DNA of 64,000 bases from Tenebrio molitor (Eukaryota > Arthropoda > Insecta > Coleoptera > Tenebrionidae). This document shows, one piece after another, positions 32,268 through 44,448 of this stretch. Position 1 is the stretch's first letter; each line of letters begins with the position of its first letter. Both the position numbers and the translations under genes were made by a program. The notes below the pieces were generated by a model. That model ran no database searches. It saw nothing but the letters and a program-made list of their open reading frames with translations, and was not told where the DNA came from. The stretch is taken from the NCBI RefSeq assembly GCF_963966145.1, contig NC_091047.1:1674001-1738000 (forward strand). The letters run 5' to 3'.

Positions 32268-33507
32268 ATGCGACATTTCCTCAAGAAAATGAACCCGAGA
32301 CTAGCCACCACTGTGATGCTAGCTTGGGGCTGCCTAGTTGTCATCGTGTTCCTCAAGAACTCTCACACGGAGTACCCCCAGAGTTCTGCTCCGATGTTGA
32401 GCCAAGTCACTCTCAACGACTTGCGCAACTTCATCCACTTGATGAACATCAAACAACTCGTTTACAATACACACAAAAAAGTCTCTGTTGATTTGGTGAT
32501 AGTGGTCCAGGTGGGTCCGCCCCTTTTGCACCTGTTTTCTAAAGAAAACTTCCAGGTCCACGACCGACTTCCTCATTTGCAACAACTGATCAGAAGTCTG
32601 TCGCTGGCGTCCGGAATCAACAACACTCTTTTGATTTTTTCGCACGACGTGTACCAACCGTACATCAACAGCGCCATCCACAACATCACTTTTGCAAAAA
32701 CTATGCAGATCTTCTACCCCTTGTCTGTGCAGATGTACCCGGACGAGTTCCCGGGTCCGTCTCTGCAAGACTACCTGGACGACGACTGGAGGAACGCGAC
32801 TGTGACCCAGTTGAAGCACCACTGGTGGTGGACAAGCAACTTTGTCTTCAACCGGGTTCGAATTTTGCACGACTACAGCGGCCCGGTCCTGTTTCTGGAA
32901 GACGACAACTACTTGACCCCCGATTTTATCCACTGCTTGTTTCTGATGAGAGATCACGCTAGCACCTGTCCAAGCTGTAGGTTTCTCGTGTTGGGCACAG
33001 CAAAACAAGGCCACTTGATTCCGAGCGACTACAACGTAACAGATTTCTTCTTTTTGTCTTCTTTCTCACATCTGTACCAATCCCAGGCGGTGATCGTCAA
33101 GTCCAACCTGGAAAACTACGGCGTCGCTCTGAACAGAAGCACTTGGCACGAAGTCTCTAAATACGGAGAGTTCTTTTGCAAATTCGACGACTACCGATGG
33201 GTCGCCAGTCTGACCCACGCTGTCCGACAGCTGATATCTTCTGACCCCACGACCATGGCGCTCGCTTTGCCGCGAGTCGCTCGCACCACTTCCTGGTGAG
33301 CCAACCAACCGACCATTCACAAAACAAAACAAACTTGTCGTTTTGACCAGTGGCAGTCTGTCGACGAGGAAATCTTGCAGACTGGTCAAGAGCTTTCGCC
33401 AGTTTCCCACATTTTTCACGACCAAGACAGTCGAGGTGGAGAGTGCGGACGTGAGTCACGGCGGGTGGACGAATTCTAGGGACCAGATTCTCTGCATGGG
33501 GATGTAA
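32268..33507 (+). CDS. divergent MGAT2 paralogue, probable pseudoenzyme
   Basis: Four coding exons: 32268-32510, 32556-33035, 33087-33295 and 33351-33507. They total 1089 nt and 362 residues. The first two introns (45 and 51 nt) are stop-free and multiples of three, so a plain reading frame runs through them; homology shows they are introns, at the same positions as in the neighbouring Mgat2. The third intron (55 nt) leads to an exon ending HGGWTNSRD-ILCMGM, the family C-terminus. An N-terminal anchor spans residues 12-29. Family landmarks are kept (LVIVVQ-VHDR, IFSHD, FPGP, KHHWWW, DDY). However, the metal-site EEDH is EDDN (196-199), NWDW has become RWVA so the catalytic Asp is V280, and the metal-binding His is R307. 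About 15 residues around the old intron 2 are also missing. It is probably Golgi-located and catalytically compromised. A poly(A) signal is at 33526-33531. Confidence 0.87.
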
Positions 33508-33531
33508 TTGTCTGGTGGTTGGGACAATAAA

Positions 33532-36440
33532 CAAATTCGCGACGATGGGAAGTTTGTTAATATAATATTCATTGCTTTCACCCCTGCATCTCAAGGCGAT
33601 AGCGTACGACAACGATCAAGTAAAGGGGTGCATTTGAATGCGCCCTCACATCACCCCTGACAGACGTGCCAATACGCTTCCGACTGCCTCCTCTTACAGG
33701 AACATCGATTTTTTTCGCCACAAATAAAATCACAAAGGATGGAAAGTGCGGTGAAAGAATTGTTAGGTAATAGAGATATTTTCATATTTGGTGGCGGAAA
33801 CAAAAGACTGAGAAATGTCAGAAAATTGTATTGTCAGGGTCAAATTTCTCATAAACGCCGTAAAAAGGAATGTCTAGGTAAATTTAAATTTTCGCTAAAT
33901 AGATTGAAAAAATAAATTCTAAGGAAACCAATTTTTGTCAGTGGTTCAAAAGGAAAAGTTATTCTCATATAATCAAACGTATTACAAATTATTTCTCTAG
34001 TTTGACGATGAACAACTTTCTTATTGCCAATTTGCTGCATTTCTGTCGAAATCACGAACGTCTTTGAGAAATTTGACACTGACAATACAAATTTGTGACA
34101 TTTCTGTCTTTTGTTTCCGCCATCAAATATGAAAATATCACAACCGAAAAAAATTGACCTTGCGCGAAAGGGGTCTTAAATAATTTACTTTAGAATGTTT
34201 TATAGCTTCTTGCACAATGTCTAATCTTCTTTTTTCTCTACAACGCAAGTCGGTTTATTCAAAAACAGGACGTCATAGGCAAAAAATAATGACAGCTAAA
34301 AAATGACAGCTGTGATGAAAGAAATCCTAGACTTTGTCGATCTGTGTTATTTGGTGTCCACGTTTTGAGCGATAGTGATCCAAGAGTGTTGTGAAGTGTG
34401 ACATTTAGCGCTGTCGTATTTATTTGGAATTTTATTAAAGAACAATCAGCGTTGCTAGGTGGAGAAGAGGGTGAGTCAGGACCGGAGCCCCGGATCGGTA
34501 AATTGAGCGCATAAACAGGTAAGCTCAATATTGAGAGGATTATCTGGGGTGGATGGGGCGATCAGGCTGAACCTGCGAAAGCCCGGCTCGTTGGGGGGAT
34601 TGTTTTAATACGGCGTCCCCGAAAATGTTTGCAATAATTCGCGATGCTTCCACATAATAAAATCGGGATCCCTGTAAGCCGACGCTAACGATACGATGTG
34701 ATTAATTGTTGCCAAGTAACCATCGGAGGCTTAGGTCAAGTGGCGTGCCGACGCCCCCACGCGCTTCAAAGCGGCGCTACCCCCGATCGGCTACACTGCA
34801 TTATTACATTCCACCCATTTGTCATCTGACCTTCGTCTTCCGTCCGTAATTACAATTAGCGCGGCGTATTTTTCGGGGCGGCGTGTTTTTGTGGGCGGCG
34901 ATGCCGTCCCCGTATAAAGTCGGATAAATCTCGACTGTCAGAACCAGGAGGCCGGACAGCATTTTATGGAGCTATCAATACACATCCGACACAGTGTCGC
35001 CGCCAGGCCGATACTTTCGGACCCTCCACAATCGACGTTTTGTCTTAGGACGCTAACACCTACGGGATGACGCGGCAGGAACGAGATGAATGGGGCCTTC
35101 TCCGGCAATTAGCGATTCGAATTGGACACGTTGGCGCCTCCGGTCGTGAAGACGATCGCCATTGTCTTGTGACAGGGCGTCAGAGATAAATGCCATCGAC
35201 GAGAGGCGCTCGAGAGTTGCGTCAGGCTTGACGACACATGGGACGGGAAAAATTCGGTTTTGCCGGACGCGGTTGGGAAATCTCCGCGGTGGGCCCCTGA
35301 GAAAGTCGCGTTTTCGCCCGAGCGCCCCCGGCGCAAAGTCAGATCACATCCCAGTGCCCCCAAATAATCGCGAGTCGCCGAGTATGCATGGGAATGCGTT
35401 TCGCAGCTCGCTGCGTCGTGTGGGAGCGCGGGACCACCGCGGGAGATCTTTAATGCCACCCCAAATGAGGCGGCGGGACGCCTTTGTCCGTGCTCATCCC
35501 GCTCGCCGTCCAGGAACTGCGATATTTCGCCTTTGCGGGGATTTTCGGTTTGTCACGGGGAGAAAGCCCCACCGAACCCGACCCTGCATCAGCAGTTCAA
35601 GTGGCCGCTCTCCTTAGCTACCTACAGCTACATGCACTCGAGTGGGCATTGTGCCAGCACTACCAACGGCCCTTCTTGTACTCCACGCTCGCATTGTCTG
35701 CAACCGAACACTAGACAATCTAAAAAATAACGCGCGGTACTTATCATGATAAAAGCCCTAATGCACTATTTATTCCTATATTGTGTGTTGCTAATGGCTG
35801 TCACCTGGGGCCCGCTTTGATAGCGACGAGGCTGGGGCGATAAGAGCCTCGCGCGTCGCTGCCGAAAAGCGTTTCGCCAAACACCAAAATCAAAAAATTC
35901 ATCTACAATCGAGACTGCCAACGATTATCGCGCCGAAGGCTGCGAAAAAAGCTGTGCGGGTTCGCATAAATTTTCCGTTCGAGGTGAAATATTCATTGTT
36001 CCCCTCGTTAATTCCCACAAAAGACGCTGCGACCAATTTGGCACAAATGCCACGACGGACGAAGGCGAAAAGTCAAAAACGTGCAAGAAGTGCTTACAAC
36101 TGCAATATTTAGTGGCGCACAAAGCGCATTACCATAAGCGCACAATGAGCGAGCACCCTTACCGTGGAACTCTTGTTTCTGAGACAAGAGTCCTCAAATC
36201 GGAGGCCCCCTCCGTCCCTTTCATCAGCTCGAACGGAAACGGAAGTGCCACTATTCTTCTCCGGCCATGCAATTTTTATTGCGAATTAAAACAACACCCT
36301 ACTAAAACTCATATTGTTTATTTCGTATTTTAAAACACATCATTACATTGCTATACTACATTCTCCGTGTACCTTGGCTATAAAGGTACAAAAATCATAA
36401 ACAAGAAACTGTGAATACTGACCATTCCAAAATATTCAAA
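33532..36440. other. intergenic region between the MGAT2 paralogue and Rat1
   Basis: It contains one MITE (33775-34139). From about 34440 to 36300 the sequence is GC-richer, non-repetitive and rich in CpG, with several long but unrecognisable open frames. A CGTATAAAGTC word at 34911 resembles a TATA box but leads to no recognisable gene. It may be regulatory DNA or an unannotated non-coding transcript; nothing can be asserted. Confidence 0.4.
33775..34139. mobile_element. MITE with about 75-bp terminal inverted repeats
   Basis: The left end GATATTTTCATATTTGGTGG and the inverted right end (reverse complement GATATTTTCATATTTGATGG) match on through CGGAAACAAAAGAC, GAAATGTCA and GTATTGTCAG. The length is 365 bp. 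It has no coding capacity and the target duplication is unclear. Confidence 0.88.
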
Positions 36441-36562
36441 CAAAAACGTCGACCGACGTTTTATTTTATCTGCAAATATTGTACGTGGGCAGTACGTTAA
36501 AAAAATAAAACTCTGATTTGCTGTGTTTAATAATAGACTTAGTGCATTGGGTAGTACATATT

Positions 36563-39500
36563 CTACCTCCGGTAGTTGTATCTGTTAGAATTAGAACTGG
36601 AGGTCTGGTAGCCGTCTCTGTACGGGCCTGGGGGCCTCCTCTGCTGGTCGTTCCTCTCGCCGTAGTAATTGCGATTTTGATGGTAGTTGCCCCTGCTGCC
36701 TTGATTGTACCCGGAGTCGTAACCACCACTTTGCTGATAGCCCCCTCGCGAGCTGTGCGGTTGACTGTTGTAACTGCTGTAGCCCCCGCTTCGGTCGTAA
36801 CCTGCGAATAATATTTTTCTCAAAAAGTCGATGAAAATGACCCCGGTCCCGATAAAATTCCAGTTTAATTTTATATTTTCTGTATTTAATTTTTACCGAC
36901 AGCGCTACCTCGCGGTCGAAATGCAAACTTTTCATACGATGTCATTTAAACGTCAAATTTCGAAAAACTGTCATTGCTGGGTACGAAAATGTCCCTTTAA
37001 ATGTATTTGTACGTTTTTAGGGGCGGCGCGCGGGGCGAAATGAACGGTTTTTAAAACAGTCGAGTTTGGCAGTGGCTGTAATAAACTGCGGCGCCCCTGC
37101 AAATCCCATTAAAGTCGGAATCCCGTCGACATTTAACCACCGTTCTGTGTCCTACCCTAGCTCATCTTGAGGCCGTCGCCGTGGCGATCCTCCCTTTGAT
37201 CGAATCACTTCGTCGACCGCACACGTTGATTGCCTTCCTTGACCGTCCCGTGTGGTGGAAATTCGCGAATTTTCCGGTCCGATGCCCCACGGAATTATTC
37301 CGCGTCGTCACAATGCGATCTCGATCTCGGCCGGACAATAGTTCAATTTACAAATCCCCGAGTTGTCGAGTGCCGGAAAACTAGGTGTCTGCCGGCACCT
37401 CCGAACCGGAACTATTTTCGCATTAAAGAGGGGCGGCGGCGGCAGCGACGGCCTCTGGAGTTGTGGTGATTGTCAAATTAGGCGTGTCAGTGGTGCTGAC
37501 GGCCGCACAAAAGCCTCAATTACGCGCTCTGCCGCCGGCAGAACGGTGTCATTGTTGCGTCACACCCACAAACAAGGGCACAATGCTCGACAAATTGCTT
37601 GTTTCGGGGCGAACGCGGCTCTGCGACGGACCCGGGGCCCCACGACAACGGAACCGATTAAGATCCGGACGCCGATAACGATCACGGCATCAAACACAAC
37701 CGTCCAAGATGGGGAGGCCGCAAGATCTTTATTTTTCAAAAAATAGTTGTGCGGCAAAAAACGGAAGCCTGCGAATCGGTAAATACTCCAATTAGGACGT
37801 CGCAGGTTGTCGAAGGGGCGCCGTTATTGGTCGCCGCATAAACAAATGCCGCCGTCTCGCTGATTTGGGCAATAAACCGAGACCAACGTTGTGCCGATGC
37901 AGTGTGCACTGACTTAAAACCGATTTAATTGCAATCGTATAATAATGAAAGTATGAAGGGGTCACGTGTCGACAACGACGCGTGCCTCCAATCACCTATT
38001 AAAACAAACAATTGACCCTTCTCCCGTCCGCCCCCTTCGCCATTGTCTCGACGTCAACAACAGCGGCCCGTTATTGGAGGGTTTCTGGCAATATCGCCGT
38101 CGGATTTAATCGCTCGATTCACGAGAAAAAAATCAATTTGATCCAGTGACCCTCATTTTAAAAACGCACGATCGCGTCGAACACCACTCGCGTCTGACCA
38201 AAACAAATCGAATGTTATCAAGCACCGATTCAAATTGACCGCCGAAATGCTCAAATCCGATTGGTCCAATTGAATGATTTGAGTACCTACCGTAATTGTT
38301 TCCGCGATTGTGATAATTGTTCCTCCGGTCTAGATTCGCGGGCGGCGGAACGAACGAATACGGTCTCTGTTCCGATTTGGGAGCGTGATGGCCCACCATT
38401 CTGTGGCCGGCGTCTCCTAAAGTGGCTCTGGTCGTCGAAGGTACCATTCCTATGATGGGTCTCCAATTCCGGCTAGCCTCGGCATCTAAATCTCCAGGTT
38501 TCAAAACCCGTGGAGGATCGATCGCTCCTTTGAGTCTTTTAGCCGGAAAAATGAAGCCCGCATCGTACTTCGGATCACGATATTTCACGCAACATACCAT
38601 GTTGTTGGAGACGCCGTCCAAGCCTAACACCGGAGAATCCAAGTAACTGCAAAAAATCGTCAATTGTCAAATTTTCAATTTCACCACATTTAGTAACTTT
38701 TGACGTTACAATGTTGTCGCTACCGTCCACCAACAACGTTGGTACACGTACTCACAATTTCCCATTTTGTCAAACGTAATCGACAAAAAAAAGGGAGAAA
38801 TCAATAAAAAGTCGACAATTAGTATCTCGAAAATTATTTCAACTAAAATTTCCAATACGTAACAAAGTGAATCCGTATTACACGTATTTGCGCAAATGTA
38901 CATAATATTATTTTTTAATTATCAATTCTTTTCGTTGTCGATCGCTTTATTATTTTTTATTTACCCGCCATAGTCGACGCTTTCCTCGGTCAAAAGCACC
39001 AACCCCTGCATGCCCTGTATGCTGACGTGAACCTCCATCTGCATGTCAATTTTTTGCACATACAACTGCCTCACGTTGTTATAACCGGGATTTTTAGACC
39101 CCACGTACAAACGATCGTCTCCTCTCACATTTCGTTTGATTTCTGCTGGCGAAAGCTCTTTGTAATACGGTGCTAAAGCTTTGAACAACCTGTCCTCATT
39201 AACGAACGGCAACAGAGCCACTCCTTGCCAAGCAAACTTCTTCCCGTTCAGATCGATCTTAAAGTCTTCCGGGTAAAAGTCTATTATCGGAGATTCCTGG
39301 AAAAAAGATATGCACAATCTGCAAAATTCACAATTCAGGAGTCCTTACAGGATCTGACATCAAATGCGCCCACGGGGCTGGCACGTGTTTGCAACTTGCA
39401 GCAGGAAAAACGCCCATCAGTTGCTCCAAAGGTCGGAACTGAAACAAATCCGTTCAGACAAAATGTCCGCTCGCCAAATGACGTCACATTACCGGTTTCG

Positions 39501-41473
39501 AATCTTGTTCGAATTCCGTACTCAACCCTGCAATGTGAACAAAATCTGAAGCAAATGGCGCGTAATGGTAGGGGAAATACCATTTCCACGAAGCGCAGCC
39601 TTGATAGTAGTAGCGCAGGACCCAACACAGACCCCTGACGTAGTGCAAGGCGACGTTATTGCTGCAAAATGTAAGTGAGGTTATGTTGGACGATTTTTTA
39701 CCCGGAAATTACCGAAAGTCTAGGTCATCGGGTGTCGAATCGAATTTTGATTCGTAGTAACGGTCTTTGAAACCGTCTTCCCACAATCTGACCTCGTCGT
39801 GGGCCTGGTCGTCGTCGCTTTCGTCGTCACTCGCGTGAGGGCGCTTCTGTCCCCGGGTGCCAGGCTGCTCGTCGACTGGAGTCAACATCGACTCCAAGGG
39901 GGACTTTTGGGTGTGCATTCCGGCCTTGCGAATGGCGAAGGCCTCCTGACGGGCGTTCATCACGGGCTTGGATTGTCCCAGAGCCTAACAAAAACAATTT
40001 ATTACACAAGACTTTTTTTTAACTCGAATCTTACAGTCGGGGCGAATTGCGTGTTTTTCACCAGATCCCAGTTAGGTTTGTGCTGGTTGTACCCATCTGT
40101 ACGGCGCCTCTTCGCTTTTTCTCTCGCTTTGAACTGCAACTCCTTTTGTTGGCGAGTTTTGAAGATCTCATCTTCCGCCTTGCCCAATTCGTTCATGATG
40201 AGTTGGACTCTCTCCAAGTTGACGTCTCCGCTATTCGTCAACCAACCCTGCAACCAAAAAAAAAATAAATAATAACACGTCAACAACGATGACCGACGAG
40301 ATTTACTCCAGTTTTGTAGACACAGTCTTTGTACAGTCTGATCAACCGATCGATCGCCCCTTCGCGAATTTCCAGACTGGGTAAGTGCGGTAGAAAATCG
40401 TTTCCAACGAAAAAACACATGAAAACCCAATCATCCAAGACTCTCTCAAACTCATATTTGAAGGGTAAATTGGGCATTTGCAGTTCCCTTTCTAAGTATT
40501 CCTTCAACACGTTGAGACGTACAAAAATGAAATCAGTTTCGGCGCAAATTTTCTGCGGATCTGTCTCAGCGCTCGCAGCGCCACCTATGCAATCCTTCAT
40601 CTCGTGTCCCAATTGCCCGCAAATATCACAAGGCCTGGGTTTGTTGGGCTTGAATTCTTCCCGGATTATGGTGAAGTTTGGTTCGTGCGTGGCCAGACCC
40701 AGCATGATCAGGTCGGCGTCTGCCCCACACAGACAATGTTGCGTGTTTGGGTCGTGGTCCGGTTGGGCGCGTTGCTTCCTGATGTAGTCCATGATCTTGT
40801 GCTCGCCCTCGCCCGGCACGTTTGCGTCAGAGAGTATGACCTTGATTCCTTGCCACCCCGGATCGTTGTTCAGCCTCTCGTGAATGTAATAGTGCAAACA
40901 GTCTGACAACCTGGCCATGAACGGCGTTCCTGGAGTGATACAATTTGAGTCAAAATGCTCCTCCTTTGGCTTCTCCGCCGGCAAATCCGCGCCTCGCAAC
41001 AACAGCTCGGCCCGGATCCGCTTGATCTCGTTGATCTTCTCGACCGTCTCCTTCGAAGCGCGAAAACGCCGCGACCTCTGTTGGTTCATCTTGGCGCGAG
41101 GGGCGACCCCGTCGATCGCCATGTACAACAGCTTCCGCGGCCTCACTATGTTGAAAATCCTGTCGATACAGTCGAAAATCGCGACCATCATTTCGTCCTC
41201 GTTGCGCGGCGCTGGTCTGTCTTCGGGATGCGTACACGGGTGGATTATCCCGTTCATATCTAGGTAGAGATTGTCGAATTCCACCCCGTTGGGGTTGGGC
41301 TCGGACGAGTCGGTCGGCACGCGGACCCCATTCACGTCGACGGCCTGAAATCGATCATAATTCGAAAATAGAGTACAAAACATACGCTATAACCTCACTT
41401 TTTGCTCGATGCAGTGGACTATCACTGAGGGGTATTTGCGGCTTAACCAGCGGAAGAACGCTGGTACTCCCAT
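36563..41473 (-). CDS. Rat1: nuclear 5'-3' exoribonuclease Rat1/Xrn2
   Basis: Nine coding exons on the minus strand: 41473-41399, 41344-40307, 40247-40035, 39984-39713, 39661-39493, 39438-39349, 39296-38965, 38646-38291 and 36801-36563. They total 2784 nt and 927 residues (human XRN2 950). It is a processive nuclear 5'-monophosphate-dependent exonuclease, the torpedo of Pol II termination and a pre-rRNA processing enzyme. Seen: MGVPAFFRWLSRKYP at the start; acidic active-site blocks (LYLDMNGIIHPC at 51-62, CGADADLIML ending near 240, VGNDFLPHLPS at 338-348); the Xrn2-specific CCHC knuckle CDICGQLGHEMKDC at 264-277; the Xrn1_D1-like region YYYQGCASWKWYFPYHYAPFASDF; and a Gly/Tyr/Arg-rich tail. 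The knuckle separates it from cytoplasmic Xrn1. Six of the eight introns are 50-59 nt; the last is 1489 nt. A poly(A) signal lies near 36460-36465. Confidence 0.97.
36802..38290 (-). other. Rat1 intron 8
   Basis: A 1489-nt, GC-rich intron with donor GTAGGTAC and acceptor TATTCGCAG (minus strand). It is unusually long and clean compared with the gene's other introns. No repeat or gene is visible, so it may hold regulatory sequence. Confidence 0.5.
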
Positions 41474-41803
41474 CGTGGATGGTTAAAATGATGTCAAAGA
41501 GGTGATGATTGTTCACAATTCGATAAATTTTAAACTATTTGGGTTCACTAAACATAATTGCGACTAACTTCACGCCGACGGACTTCACTTAACCTCAAAC
41601 TGCTAGCGAGGAAGATACAAATGACCCGTACTTTCACACCGAAAGTGGGAGAATTACAGAACCACTGTTCACACTGTTACTCAGCCAGTTCAATAAAACA
41701 ATATTTCATGCTCAAAAACTTTATTTATTGTGACAATTGGTCCAATATTTCAAAATAAATACGGAATATCAAAGTAAAAGCACAATGGAATGCCTCAAAC
41801 GTC

Positions 41804-43867
41804 TTATTTCGACGGTGGTACGTATGACAGTACTATGGCAGACCTTGGGGAAATGGGTATCGAATGTGCATTCTGTTTGACGTTGATGATCATATCGGGC
41901 TCGTGATAATTCTCACTCCACAACTGGACTGTAACTTCTTCAGATACGGCCTTGATGTTGGCCGGGAAGTCCACCACAGTGCGATTGTCACTAGGATTCA
42001 AGGCTACCAATATACCGGGGTTTCCAGCTGTCACCCTGAAATCGATACGATATTAGTTTCATAAATAAATCAATCAAACAAATAATTTGAAATTATGTAA
42101 ACATACCCGACTCTGTTCCGCGCAAGCAAATCAAATAATTTTTTTGGATTATTAATTCATTAAAAAATACGATTATTACCTAATGAATGCAAATACTGTG
42201 TTATTCTTGACCGCGTGGAAACTGAAAGAGCCTCGCATTACAGACGGCGACTCTCGCATCTTCAACAGTTGCTTATTTTGTACTGTAGTGGACGTTACCA
42301 GGGGAGTACCTGGTATCAGATACGTAATAATGTCCCATTCGCTGGTGGAATTGATCTTCCACAGAGGCCATGTGATGTTGTTGATGTTAAACGTTGAATT
42401 TAACATTTGTACGATATTCGTAACGTTGGCATTGGACTTGTGGAATAAATGCGACTGCAGCGGAAGATCGACAATGAACGAATTGTTCACTTTGTACGCC
42501 TCGATGTTGCTCAAATCGTCCGCCACCATGAACGGTCCATTTTCCGTCATGTTCTTGACCACGACTCTCCATTCTTTCAGCAGCGTCGACAATTCTAACA
42601 AATTTTCAGTCTTTGAGTGCGAATAGGAACAATAGTCGGTCATGAAACATCCGGGAGCATTCTGCAAAATGATCTCGTCTTCAAATTTGCCGTCGGCGAG
42701 TAGATAAGGGGCGCCTCTGAGCCTGACCCCGCTTGCCCCGTAACCCAAGAATTTCTTGATGACTTTTGCGAATTCGTCAGTCACGTTGGGGTTGCGGAAG
42801 TTGAGTTGCGGCCGCCCCTGCGGCGAGTAATAAAACTCCTTTCTACTCTCTGAGTAGGTCCAAGAAGAAGTGTTTTTCACCGTGACCCAATTGTTGGGAG
42901 GTTGCGGCCCGTCAGCGTTGTTCACGATCTTCGGCTGTTTCCAAATGTAGTAATCGCCGAACTCCGAATTTTGACTCTCCGATTCGTTGAACCAAATCTT
43001 GGAGGTCCCAGGTTCCAGCTCAACGATAACATTCACCTCCTGGTCCTTGTATTGTTTAATCGTTTTAACGAATTCGTGATTTTGGTCAAAGCTGGTGTAG
43101 GCATCTTCGGGCCACTGGATGATGACACCTGTGACGCCCAGTTCTTTGAGTTTGTTGATTTGCTCCGGATTTGTGTCTTCCAGTTCCGCCAGCGGGCCTT
43201 TCTCCCACCTGTCGACAGTTCAAATAGAATGGAGGGAGAGTGGAGTGGGGGTTACGCACCAAGTTCGCGGGGGTGGGGGGCTGCACTTGGGAGCCGCCAA
43301 AATGATCATGACGGCGCCCAAGAGCATCATCCCCCACAGAATCCAGAAGGTGATGAAAAGGAACCAGCGCAGCCGCACCCAGAATGGGTCATTCGCGTAT
43401 TTCATGAGCTCCTCTTTGGTCAGCCCCACGAACGCCGTCTTGAGCTCGCCTGTGACGTCATTTAATTATGCATCATGTGACTGGCAAGCGAGAGTGTGAA
43501 GGTTGAAGAGATTGCATCATGCAACTGGTGTAAAGCAAAAACGAGTAACGGTAACTTTTGGCTTACCGATGTCGAGTTTGGCGTCTCCATTTTGCTTCTC
43601 GTTGGGCGACTGCTTAGCCACGACCGCCTCCTCGTTTGGTAACATCTTCTCGTCTGCGCCGTCAGCCTCCGGAGTCGGCGGCTTCGATTTCACTATGCTT
43701 TTAGGTCGAGTAACTGCAGCCTCTGAAAATAGAAGACTTGTTTTATTTTTAAAAACCAGTATGATGCAATTACCCTTACCTTCCATGTCAGCCTCAGGTA
43801 TCGCTTTGTAGCTCGCCGGCAAATCGCTGGTCGGCTTAACGGTCAATTCTAACTTGTTCCCGTCCAT
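41804..43867 (-). CDS. CD98hc: CD98 heavy chain / SLC3A2-like amino-acid transporter subunit
   Basis: Five coding exons on the minus strand: 43867-43780, 43722-43567, 43449-43260, 43208-42180 and 42035-41804. They total 1695 nt and 564 residues. The protein is a type II membrane glycoprotein that escorts LAT-type light chains to the plasma membrane. Seen: a Pro/Glu-rich cytosolic N-terminus; the family block LTKEELMKYANDPFWVRLRW; one membrane segment at about residues 110-134; Cys137 just outside it, in the place of the human Cys that bonds the light chain; WWEKGPL; then an alpha-amylase-like ectodomain. In GASGVRLR the residue at the amylase nucleophile position is Arg, so no glycosidase activity is expected, as in other CD98hc. 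Many N-x-S/T sites are present. It runs tandem with Rat1 (330 nt apart) and divergent from IFT70. Poly(A) signals lie at 41720-41729. Confidence 0.94.
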
Positions 43868-44448
43868 TATGGCCCAATTGCCGCGTAATTGTTGTGCAAA
43901 TTACTGTGATAAAGAACACGCCCAAGGGAACCGATCGATAACGCTGTACTGAACCTTCTCCTTTCGTGTCCCACGGACATGTGGTCATAGATTGCGCATG
44001 TGGTTGGTTGTGGTCGTTTTCGACAAGTTGACGGATAAATAACTAGATCACTATACCAACTATTATCACGTAGACGAATTCCCTAATCAAACAATTTTTA
44101 TCTGAAACTACGAGCGATCAACGACCCCCATTTTATAACCACATACAAATATCAGCCGCAACCGTCTCCATTTTATACAAAAATCATGTTTTCCTTTTTT
44201 AATTTCAGCTTAATCATTGGGGTAGTTTTTTATTTTTGTTAGGTTGACACAACTTTTTTCAAAAAATTCAAGGTCAAACTATACTTTTTTCAATTTAAAT
44301 TTCCCCACAAATTCAACCCTCGTTCAACCCATTCGTTACTCTTCTTGCACCCTTTAAACCACAACTTTTTCTGAAATTTTCGAAATTACTGCAACTAAAT
44401 CCGTTGCTATGCCAACAATTTGTGTACACTGTCGCAACCAGCCTCAAA
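43868..44448. other. shared upstream region of CD98hc and IFT70
   Basis: A 581-nt divergent intergenic region. Apart from the X-box-like motif at 44403-44416, I see no repeat or gene. The two genes may share a bidirectional promoter. Confidence 0.5.
44403..44416 (+). promoter_or_regulatory. X-box-like RFX motif before IFT70
   Basis: GTTGCTATGCCAAC matches the ciliary X-box at 13 of 14 positions. It starts 46 nt and ends 33 nt before the IFT70 ATG at 44449. Intraflagellar transport genes are classic RFX targets with X-boxes close to the start, so context strongly supports the call. Binding itself is inferred. Confidence 0.65.

Noticed and set aside
32511..32555. Reading the MGAT2 paralogue as one 359-codon open frame from 32220 to 33299
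   Set aside because: The upstream start at 32220 is not an ATG. Two segments inside the frame have GT...AG borders at the intron positions of the neighbouring copy and interrupt conserved blocks (VIVVQ|VHDR). The stop at 33297 lies inside a further intron whose downstream exon restores the family C-terminus.
34911..34921. CGTATAAAGTC as a TATA box of an unannotated gene
   Set aside because: No coding exon with any family signature, start context or splice structure follows. The long frames at 35162-35617 are explained by high GC content.
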